Positions 1 through 5,108 of a stretch of DNA of 6,382 nt are shown here, one piece after another (position 1 is the first letter of the stretch; the number at the start of each line of letters is the position of its first letter). The DNA is taken from contig JAABRN010000021.1 of NCBI GenBank assembly GCA_011390855.1, positions 1-6,382 of the forward strand, written 5' to 3'. This stretch comes from Hydrogenophaga sp. Its GTDB lineage: Bacteria > Pseudomonadota > Gammaproteobacteria > Burkholderiales > Burkholderiaceae_C. The position numbers were made by a program, and so were the translations under genes. The notes below the pieces were generated by a model. It saw only the letters and a list, made by a program, of their open reading frames with translations. It did not search any database and was not told the DNA's origin.

Positions 1-127
1 CCTTCGGTGCCACCCCCCTGGTAGGGGGGCAATACCTGCGGCCCGGCGAAGCCGGTTCCGCGGTATTCCTGGACAAGGGGGCAGGTGCTCCGGCGCGCGC
101 CCTCCGGATCGAAGGGGCATTTCCTGT
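1..127 (+). repeat. GC-rich double-hairpin intergenic repeat, copy A (upstream of flgC)
   Basis: Two adjacent hairpins are visible. The first is CCCCCCT (13-19), loop GGT, AGGGGGG (23-29). The second has AATACC (31-36) pairing with GGTATT (62-67), GCGG (38-41) with CCGC (58-61), and CCGGC (43-47) with GCCGG (51-55) around a GAA loop, about 15 base pairs in all. The block is followed by CCTGGACAAGG (68-78). Order, spacing and the CCTGGAC flank match the block at 2606-2727, so I call them copies of one repeat family. The core is 11-78. The tail to about 127 is GC-rich but aligns only loosely with the other copy, and the left end may extend before the window. It lies in the presumed flgB-flgC gap. 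It resembles REP-type palindromic repeats; that label is by analogy only. Confidence 0.75.
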
Positions 128-135
128 TGTGTCTC

Positions 136-158
136 CGAAGCGACGCGTCGCTGCTTCG
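136..158. repeat. Imperfect inverted repeat in the flgC leader
   Basis: CGAAGC (136-141) pairs with GCTTCG (153-158), and between them lies GCGACGCGTCGC (140-151), itself a perfect 12-base palindrome. The RNA could fold as a stem of about ten pairs with a three-base bulge. It sits about 65 bases before flgC. No T-run follows, so it is not an obvious intrinsic terminator. It may be the distal arm of repeat copy A, since copy B also has a CGAAG/CTTCG stem (2685-2697) after its CCTGGAC flank. Confidence 0.5.
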
Positions 159-207
159 TCTGTGTTTCTGGGCCACTGGCGTTCGGCTCGGCCGGCGCGG
201 CTGCATT

Positions 208-214
208 GAAAGGA
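208..214 (+). promoter_or_regulatory. Ribosome binding site that fixes the flgC start
   Basis: GAAAGGA lies eight bases before the ATG at 223. It decides the start: the reading frame is open upstream to a GTG at 85, but the 46 extra residues would be encoded by repeat and hairpin DNA and do not look like FlgC, whereas the ATG at 223 gives a 134-residue protein of standard length. Confidence 0.8.
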
Positions 215-222
215 CTCAAACC

Positions 223-627
223 ATGTCCATGTTCACGATTTTTGGTGTGTCAGGCAGCGCAATCAGTTCGCAGTCGCAGCGGCTGAACGTGGTGGCCAGC
301 AACCTGGCCAACGCAGATGCGGTGGCCGGGCCGGACGGGCAGAGCTACAAGGCGCGGCACATCACGTTCCAGACCGTTCCCATGGGTGGCGCTGGCTCGG
401 CCGGGGTGAAGGTGCAGAACATCACCGAAAGCGAGGCGCCTGGGCGGCGGGTGCATTCGCCGCACCACCCCAGTGCAGACGCCGACGGCTATGTGACCCA
501 TTCCAACGTGAACCCGGTCGAGGAGATGGTCAACATGATCTCGGCCTCGCGCTCATACCAGAACAACGTCGAGGTCATGAACACGGCCAAGTCGCTGCTG
601 CTCAAAACGCTCCAGATGGGGCAGTGA
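223..627 (+). CDS. flgC: Flagellar proximal rod protein FlgC
   Basis: FlgC is a structural subunit of the proximal rod in the periplasm, linking the MS ring/FliE side to FlgG. The 134-residue product has the usual FlgC length (134 in E. coli). The N-terminal rod/hook signature is at residues 12-34, with SQRLNVVASNLANADA giving the conserved heptad-like helix and the N-A-N core. The C-terminal rod helix is at about 94-134, with SNVNPVEEMVNMISASRSY and then a run ending KSLLLKTLQMG. The middle carries the FlgC-type linker with ADADGYV (85-91). There is no signal peptide, as expected for a substrate of the flagellar type III export apparatus. There are no cysteines. The start was chosen at 223 because of the GAAAGGA site and the family length. 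flgD follows after 26 bases, so the two are surely co-transcribed. Identity is certain; only the start has a real alternative, and it is poor. Confidence 0.97.
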   Translation: MSMFTIFGVSGSAISSQSQRLNVVASNLANADAVAGPDGQSYKARHITFQTVPMGGAGSAGVKVQNITESEAPGRRVHSPHHPSADADGYVTHSNVNPVEEMVNMISASRSYQNNVEVMNTAKSLLLKTLQMGQ

Positions 628-653
628 TCCCATGATGAAAAGGACGATGAACC

Positions 654-1325
654 ATGATGATCTCGCAACCCCTTGATCTCAGCAACCTGGGCACCGCCGT
701 GGGCAGCACCACGGCCACCAAGGGTAGTGGCAACAACGCCACCGATCCCCAGGCCTCACAAGACCGTTTCCTGAAGCTGCTGGTCGCGCAGCTGAACAAC
801 CAGGACCCGCTCAACCCGATGGACAACGCGCAGATGACAACACAGATGGCGCAGATCAACACGGTCAGCGGCATCCAGGAACTCAACGCCACGCTCAAGG
901 GCATGGCCGAACAGAGCGCCTCCATGCAGTCGCTGCAGGGCACCTCGCTGATCGGTCGCGACGCGCTCATTGAAGGCGACCTGGTCACCTTCGACGGCAA
1001 CGTGGGCAAAGGCGCCGTGTCCCTGGCAGCAGACGCCGGCCGCGTGTATGTGGACATCCTGAACAAGAACGGCAGCGTGATCGACACCGTCGACATGGGC
1101 AAACTGACCCAGGGCCAACATGCGTTCGACTGGGACGCAGGCGCCATCAATCCCGCCGACGTGGGCAGCTTCCGGGTCCGTGCAAACAATGGCGAAGACC
1201 AGGTCGAGGCCACACCGCTGTCGCGGGTGAAGGTGGCTTCAGTGGGGTTCGCCAATGGTGCCATGAGCCTGCAACTGGCCAACGGCCGCACCACCACCTA
1301 CGACCAGGTTCGCGCCTTCATGTAA
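654..1325 (+). CDS. flgD: Flagellar hook-capping scaffold protein FlgD
   Basis: FlgD forms the temporary cap at the tip of the growing hook, lets FlgE subunits insert beneath it, and is later displaced by FlgK. The product is 223 residues (E. coli FlgD 231). A low-complexity S/T/G/N-rich stretch (about 11-32) precedes the hook-cap signature at 36-75, with QDRFLKLLVAQLNNQDPLNP and then MDNAQMTTQMAQ. FLKLL (39-43) fits the FxxxΦ gate-recognition motif known for Salmonella rod/hook export substrates. From about 97 (SLIGRDALIEGD) to the end runs the beta-rich Tudor/Fn3-like cap body, including VYVDILNKNGSVIDTVDMG (131-149), and the C-terminus ends GRTTTYDQVRAFM, typical of the family. No Sec signal and no cysteine. 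AAAGGA (639-644) lies nine bases before the ATG at 654; a second in-frame ATG at 657 is nearly equivalent. It sits 26 bases after flgC and 56 before flgE, matching its partnership with the hook protein. Confidence 0.96.
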   Translation: MMISQPLDLSNLGTAVGSTTATKGSGNNATDPQASQDRFLKLLVAQLNNQDPLNPMDNAQMTTQMAQINTVSGIQELNATLKGMAEQSASMQSLQGTSLIGRDALIEGDLVTFDGNVGKGAVSLAADAGRVYVDILNKNGSVIDTVDMGKLTQGQHAFDWDAGAINPADVGSFRVRANNGEDQVEATPLSRVKVASVGFANGAMSLQLANGRTTTYDQVRAFM

Positions 1326-1381
1326 GCGCCGATCCGTTTCCCCCACACCAACCACTTTCTCTCCGTCACAAGGACATCACC

Positions 1382-2596
1382 ATGGCATTCCAGCAAGGTC
1401 TCTCAGGTCTGAACAGCGCCAGCCGCAATCTGGACGTGATCGGCCACAACATCGCCAACGCCAACACCGTGGGCATGAAAACCTCGCGCGCCGAATTCGC
1501 CGAGCTCTACGCCAGCTCCATCAACTCCGCAGGTGGCATCAACGCCGGCATCGGGGTGTCCGTGGCCACGGTTTCGCAGATGTTCACTCAGGGCAACATC
1601 TCCGTCACGGGCAATGACCTCGATCTGGCCATCAACGGCAACGGTTTTTTTGAACTGGGTCAGCGCGACGGCTCCATGGCCTTCTCCCGCGCTGGCATGT
1701 TCAAGCTCGACGCGGACGGCAACATCATCAACAACGAGGGTGCCAACCTGATGGGCTACCCCACCGACATCGATGGCAACCGCACCGCCTTCGAGTCGCA
1801 GGCCCTGCGCCTGCCCACCGGCGGGCCCATCCCGGCGCGCCAGACCACCGCCATCACCGCCGAATTCAACCTGGACGCGCGTGCCGGTATCGCTGCCGCT
1901 CAGGTGCCGCCCACACCGCTGGCCACTTACGCCACGTCGGTCATCGCCTTTGACCAGCAGGGTCTGGAAGTGCCAGTGACCCTGGCGTTTGAGAAGATCG
2001 GCAACAACCAGTGGAACGTGTACGCCGCCGCCAACGGCGCCGACCCTGCCGCTGCGGTGCCGTTCCAGATCAACTTCCTGCCTGACGGCTCCTACGACCC
2101 GGCCAACGTGATTCCACAGCTGCAGCTGGCCTCGCCCAATGATCCAGCGCAGGTGTTCAACGTCGACCTGAACTTCGAGAACGTGAGCCAGTTCGGCACG
2201 GCGTTTGCCGTGGCAGACATCGACCAGGACGGCTACCGCCCGGGTGAACTCACCGGTTTGACCATTGACGCACAGGGCATCGTCTCTGCACGCTATTCGA
2301 ACGGTGAAACCCAGGCTGCAGGCCAGGTGGCGCTGGTGAACTTCCGCAACGTGCAGGGCCTGTCGCCCACCGGTGGCGGCAACTGGGTCATGACCGCCGC
2401 ATCGGGCGAGCCGGTGCGCGGAGCGCCCGGTGAAGGCAAGTTCGGCACCCTCAAGTCCGGCGCGCTGGAAGACTCCAACGTCGACCTCACCGCCGAGCTG
2501 GTCAACATGATGACCGCGCAGCGCGCCTACCAGGCCAATGCGCAGACCATCAAGACGCAGGATCAGGTGCTCAACACGCTTCTGAGCATGAGGTGA
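1382..2596 (+). CDS. flgE: Flagellar hook protein FlgE
   Basis: FlgE polymerises into the curved universal joint connecting rod and filament. The product is 404 residues, close to enteric FlgE (402-403). Residues 3-48 hold the N-terminal rod/hook helix (FQQGLSGLNSASRNLDVIGH, then NIANANTVGMK); FQQGL (3-7) fits the FxxxΦ export motif. Residues 78-127 contain the segment shared with FlgF and FlgG ([16 protein letters not shown] and the RAGMFKLDADG motif). About 150-320 is the surface-exposed beta-rich D2-type region, with ITAEFNLDA and VPVTLAFEKIG. Residues 360-404 are the C-terminal coiled segment (ALEDSNVDLTAELVNMMTAQ, RAYQANAQTIKTQDQVLNTL). The family's usual F in the VGFK position is M here (M32). 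No Sec signal and no cysteine. AAGGA (1370-1374) lies seven bases before the ATG. It is the most abundant product of this operon (roughly 100+ copies per hook in model species), and repeat copy B follows its stop codon by ten bases. Confidence 0.98.
   Translation: MAFQQGLSGLNSASRNLDVIGHNIANANTVGMKTSRAEFAELYASSINSAGGINAGIGVSVATVSQMFTQGNISVTGNDLDLAINGNGFFELGQRDGSMAFSRAGMFKLDADGNIINNEGANLMGYPTDIDGNRTAFESQALRLPTGGPIPARQTTAITAEFNLDARAGIAAAQVPPTPLATYATSVIAFDQQGLEVPVTLAFEKIGNNQWNVYAAANGADPAAAVPFQINFLPDGSYDPANVIPQLQLASPNDPAQVFNVDLNFENVSQFGTAFAVADIDQDGYRPGELTGLTIDAQGIVSARYSNGETQAAGQVALVNFRNVQGLSPTGGGNWVMTAASGEPVRGAPGEGKFGTLKSGALEDSNVDLTAELVNMMTAQRAYQANAQTIKTQDQVLNTLLSMR
1645..1651 (+). repeat. T7 homopolymer inside flgE
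   Basis: Seven T residues encode part of G-F-F-E in the conserved NGNGFFEL segment (FlgE residues 88-91). Two TTT codons in a row are unusual in these genes, which mostly use TTC for Phe. The paralogous flgG position uses TTC-CTG, so the run is not forced by the protein. A slip of one base here would truncate FlgE near residue 90. Confidence 0.6.
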
Positions 2597-2605
2597 GGAT
2601 GGAAC

Positions 2606-2727
2606 ACCCCCGCCGCGCTGCGCGCGACCCCCTCAAGGGGGCGGCACCTGGGGCTGGCAAAGCCAGACCCTCGGTGCCCCTGGACGAAGACACTTCGTTC
2701 GGCGCCGCATGGCAGGTGTTTGTTTCC
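2606..2727 (+). repeat. GC-rich double-hairpin intergenic repeat, copy B (between flgE and flgF)
   Basis: This fills most of the 160-base flgE-flgF gap. A GCGC-rich arm (2611-2626) precedes a hairpin CCCCC (2628-2632), loop TTCAA-like, GGGGG (2637-2641). Next is a long stem in which GGCACC (2643-2648) pairs with GGTGCC (2673-2678), GGG with CCC, and CTGGC (2654-2658) with GCCAG (2662-2666) around an AAA loop. CCTGGAC (2679-2685) follows, then ACGAAG/CTTCGT (2684-2698) around a three-base loop. Order and flank match copy A. A pyrimidine/T-rich stretch (2717-2745) then leads to flgF. The hairpins are not followed directly by a T-run, so I do not call a terminator. It could stabilise the 3' end of flgE mRNA or reduce flow into flgF; that is inference. 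Confidence 0.8.
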
Positions 2728-2746
2728 TTTGTTTGCTTTTTCCATC

Positions 2747-2750
2747 GGAG
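2747..2750 (+). promoter_or_regulatory. Ribosome binding site that fixes the flgF start
   Basis: GGAG lies six bases before the ATG at 2757. An in-frame ATG at 2709 would add 16 residues, but it lies inside the repeat tail, has no ribosome binding site, and adds a sequence (MAGVCFLCLL...) foreign to FlgF. The 12 bases GAGCCCGCCATG recur exactly at the flgH start (4367-4378). Confidence 0.8.
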
Positions 2751-2756
2751 CCCGCC

Positions 2757-3497
2757 ATGGACCGCATGATCTACACCGCGATGACCGGCGCCAACGCCAC
2801 GATGCATCGGCAACAGGTGCTGTCGAACAACCTGGCCAATGTGTCGACGCCGGGTTTTCGGGCGGAGCTGTCCACGTTCCGCGCGGTACCGGTGAATGGC
2901 GATGGTTCGAGCACGCGGGTGTATTCGCTGGAGGCCACGGCCGGGCACCTGGATGCACCGGGTGCGGTGAACCCCACCGGGCGCAACCTGGATGTGCTGG
3001 CAAAAGGCCAGTCCTACTTTGCCGTGCAGGCGCTGGACGGCACCGAGGCGTACACCCGTGCCGGTGCGTTTGAGGTGGATGCCGATGGCACGCTGGTCAA
3101 CGCGCAAGGCATGCCGGTGCTCAGCGATGGCGATGCGCCCATCGTGGTGCCTGCCAATGCCCATGTGGATATTGCCGGCAGTGGCATGGTGACTGCCCGC
3201 GTGGGTGAGCAGCCGCCACAACCGCTGGGTCGAATCAAGCTGGTCACACCCGACGCAGACAACCAGCTGGCCCGTGGTGGCGATGGCCTGTTTCGCGGCA
3301 CGCAAGGTCAGCAGTTGCAGGCCGACGCGCAAGCGAGCGTGCAGAGCGGAGCGCTGGAAGGTTCCAACGTCAATCCCATCGAAGCCATGGTCGGCATGAT
3401 CGCCGTGGCCCGCCAGTTCGAAACGCAGATGCGCATGCTGCAGAACGGTGAGGCCAACGACAAGGCTGCAGCTCAGCTCTTAAGCCTCAATGGTTGA
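2757..3497 (+). CDS. flgF: Flagellar proximal rod protein FlgF
   Basis: FlgF is a low-copy rod subunit between FlgB/FlgC and FlgG. The product is 246 residues (E. coli FlgF 251). The N-terminal rod helix is at 1-35, with MDRMIYTAMTGANATMHRQQ and then LSNNLANVSTPGFRAE. The FlgE/F/G-type core is at about 75-125, with GRNLDVLAKGQSYFAVQ, the AYTRAGAF motif (98-105) and DADGTLVNAQGMPVL. The C-terminal rod segment is at about 198-246 (GALEGSNVNPIEAMVGMIAV, then ARQFETQMRMLQ). DRMIYTAM and the ARQFE-type ending are typical of FlgF rather than FlgG. It lacks the FlgG-specific insertion. No Sec signal and no cysteine. Start chosen at 2757 from the GGAG site and family length. It is separated from flgE by repeat copy B and from flgG by 57 bases. 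Confidence 0.97.
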   Translation: MDRMIYTAMTGANATMHRQQVLSNNLANVSTPGFRAELSTFRAVPVNGDGSSTRVYSLEATAGHLDAPGAVNPTGRNLDVLAKGQSYFAVQALDGTEAYTRAGAFEVDADGTLVNAQGMPVLSDGDAPIVVPANAHVDIAGSGMVTARVGEQPPQPLGRIKLVTPDADNQLARGGDGLFRGTQGQQLQADAQASVQSGALEGSNVNPIEAMVGMIAVARQFETQMRMLQNGEANDKAAAQLLSLNG

Positions 3498-3554
3498 TCC
3501 CGCGCACGCGCACCTCTTCACCCAGAACCCGATTTCCCCCAGACGGAGCACACC

Positions 3555-4337
3555 ATGATCAACTCGTTGATGATTTCCAAGACCGGCATGCAGGCCCAGC
3601 AGACCCAGCTGGACGTGATTTCCAACAACATGGCCAACGTGTCCACGAACGGCTTCAAGCGGGGCACCGCTGTGTTCGAGGACCTGATGTACCAGAACCT
3701 GCGCCAGGTGGGTGCGGCGGCAGACGAGCAGAACACGCTGCCCACCGGGCTGCAGATCGGCCTGGGTGTGCGCACCGTGGCCACTTCGCGTTCGCACACG
3801 CAGGGCAGCCTGCAGCAGTCCGGCAACCAGCTCGATCTGGCCATCAACGGCAATGGCTTCCTGCAGGTCAACATGCCCGACGGCACCATTGGCTACACCC
3901 GTGACGGCAGCATGCAACTTGACCAGCAGGGCCGCATGGTCACGTCTGGCGGCCTGCCCATCGCCGGCGACATCACCATTCCCGCCGAGGCACAGAGCAT
4001 CACCATTTCCGGCGATGGTGTGGTCACCGTGAAAGTCCCCGGCAACGCCGCACCGCAGCAGGTGGGCAACATCGAACTCGCCGGCTTCGTGAACCCGGCT
4101 GGCCTGGAGCCACTGGGCCAGAACCTGTATGCCGAATCGGTGGCGTCGGGCGGCCCGGTGAATGGTGCGCCCGGTGCCGGTGGCCTGGGCAACCTCATGC
4201 AGGGCTACGTGGAAACCTCCAACGTCAACGTGGTGCAGGAGCTGGTGACCATGATCCAGACCCAGCGCGCCTACGAGATGAATTCCAAGGCCATCCAGAC
4301 TTCCGACCAGATGCTGCAACGTCTGAGCCAGATCTGA
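3555..4337 (+). CDS. flgG: Flagellar distal rod protein FlgG
   Basis: FlgG builds the distal rod, the straight shaft that passes through the P and L rings and carries the hook. The product is 260 residues, the same as E. coli FlgG. The N-terminus ([20 protein letters not shown], then [16 protein letters not shown]) is nearly family consensus. Residues 46-63, [18 protein letters not shown], are the FlgG-specific stretch that in Salmonella makes the rod straight and rigid and that FlgE lacks; it is intact. Residues 78-127 contain the shared core ([28 protein letters not shown]). Residues 215-260 are the C-terminal segment ([20 protein letters not shown], then [20 protein letters not shown]). 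No Sec signal and no cysteine. GGAG (3545-3548) lies six bases before the ATG. It shares 23 identical bases with flgE at the NGNG-coding core. flgH, whose ring surrounds this rod, follows after 38 bases. Confidence 0.98.
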   Translation: MINSLMISKTGMQAQQTQLDVISNNMANVSTNGFKRGTAVFEDLMYQNLRQVGAAADEQNTLPTGLQIGLGVRTVATSRSHTQGSLQQSGNQLDLAINGNGFLQVNMPDGTIGYTRDGSMQLDQQGRMVTSGGLPIAGDITIPAEAQSITISGDGVVTVKVPGNAAPQQVGNIELAGFVNPAGLEPLGQNLYAESVASGGPVNGAPGAGGLGNLMQGYVETSNVNVVQELVTMIQTQRAYEMNSKAIQTSDQMLQRLSQI

Positions 4338-4375
4338 TCGGCCCGCTTCAGCTTCTTCTTCTCCGAGAGCCCGCC

Positions 4376-5080
4376 ATGTCGCCTGCCATCTTTGTTTTCC
4401 AGCGCGGCAGCATGTTGCTGACCGCTGCCATGCTGGGCTTTTCCGGCCTGCTCACCGGCTGCATGACCAAGCCTGTCGAGCTGGTCGAGATCAAACCCGT
4501 GACCTACCCCCAGGTGGTTCGCACAGCGCCGCGCAGCGGCAGCCTGTTTCAGGCCGCGAGCTACCGCCCCGCCTTTGAAGACCCGCGTGCCCGCATGCCG
4601 GGCGACACAGTGACCATCCAGATCACTGAAAAGGTCTCGGCTTCCCAGAGCTCGTCGTCCAACGTGGACCGCGCCGGCAGTTCGGGCGGCAGCGTCACGG
4701 CGATTCCCTTTGTGCGGCCCAAAGACCTGCTCAAGGCAGACAACCTCAAACTGGCCGGCGAATCGTCCACCGAATTTGGCGGTGGCGGGGGGACCGAGAA
4801 CGCCAACACCTTCTCCGGCGTCATCACCGCCACCGTGCAGGAGGTGCTGCCCAACGGCCACCTGGTCGTGGTGGGCGACAAGCAGATCGGCGTGAACAAC
4901 AACGTGGACGTGCTGCGCTTCTCCGGCACCATCGATCCGCGCCACATCCGCCCAGGCAACGTGGTCGCCTCTGCGCAGGTCGCCAATGCCCGAATCGAGT
5001 CCAAAGGACGCGGTCAGATCGACGAAGCGCTTTCAATTGGCTGGTTGGGACGGTTCTTTTTGAACGTTATGCCGTTTTGA
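4376..5080 (+). CDS. flgH: Flagellar L-ring lipoprotein FlgH
   Basis: FlgH forms the outer-membrane ring around the distal rod. The product is 234 residues (E. coli 232). A hydrophobic signal segment (13-27) ends in the lipobox L-L-T-G-C with Cys29 as the lipidated residue; the next residue is Met, not Asp, consistent with sorting to the outer membrane. Cys29 is the only cysteine. The mature part has the family's FEDPRARMPGDTVTIQITEK (67-86), an S/G-rich variable stretch (about 88-106) and a GGGGG run (135-139), then FSGVITATVQEVLPNGHLVV (147-166) and the terminal block RIESKGRGQIDEALSIGWLG with RFFLNVMPF, characteristic of FlgH. The start at 4376 has GAGAG (4365-4369) six bases upstream; an ATG at 4412 would leave the signal peptide without a positive charge, so it is less likely. 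It is 28 bases before its ring partner flgI. Confidence 0.97.
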   Translation: MSPAIFVFQRGSMLLTAAMLGFSGLLTGCMTKPVELVEIKPVTYPQVVRTAPRSGSLFQAASYRPAFEDPRARMPGDTVTIQITEKVSASQSSSSNVDRAGSSGGSVTAIPFVRPKDLLKADNLKLAGESSTEFGGGGGTENANTFSGVITATVQEVLPNGHLVVVGDKQIGVNNNVDVLRFSGTIDPRHIRPGNVVASAQVANARIESKGRGQIDEALSIGWLGRFFLNVMPF

Positions 5081-5108
5081 GTCGGCCTAGCATGGAGTCA
5101 CCTTTTCC

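Noticed and set aside
177..192. Sigma-54-like promoter before flgC (TGGC ... GGC)
   Set aside because: GG-to-GC spacing is 11 rather than 10, and the rest of the motif does not match the consensus.
85..222. N-terminal extension of FlgC from a GTG at 85
   Set aside because: The extra 46 residues come from repeat and hairpin DNA, do not resemble FlgC, and the ATG at 223 has a good ribosome site and gives the family length.
632..676. 14-codon frame overlapping the flgD start; CCATGATGA occurs at 630-638 and again at 652-660
   Set aside because: No proper ribosome site in front of 632, and the short repeat is explained by chance start-codon context.
2710..2736. Sigma-54-like promoter before flgF (TGGCAGG ... 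TTTGC)
   Set aside because: The GG and GC elements are not ten bases apart; no GC dinucleotide sits at the correct distance from either GG.
2628..2745. Intrinsic terminator between flgE and flgF
   Set aside because: Stable stems are present, but the T-rich stretch begins about 20 bases after the last stem and is interrupted; downstream genes clearly belong to the same operon.
2709..2756. FlgF start at ATG 2709
   Set aside because: It lies in the tail of repeat B with no ribosome site; the ATG at 2757 has GGAG at ideal spacing and starts with the FlgF consensus.
3494..4032. Plus-strand frames inside flgG (3494-3904, 3712-4032), and similar ones inside flgE and flgF
   Set aside because: Alternate-frame shadows with R/P/A/S-rich composition and no ribosome sites, fully inside recognised genes.
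3480..4319. Long open frame of 279 codons on the minus strand opposite flgG, with similar ones opposite flgC-flgF and flgI
   Set aside because: These are shadows of GC-rich codon usage: low-complexity H/G/R/A-rich translations, no recognisable domain, and they lie opposite certain genes.
4787..4792. G6 run in flgH as a phase-variation tract
   Set aside because: Six G residues within Gly codons of a glycine-rich linker are expected at this GC content and are too short for routine switching.
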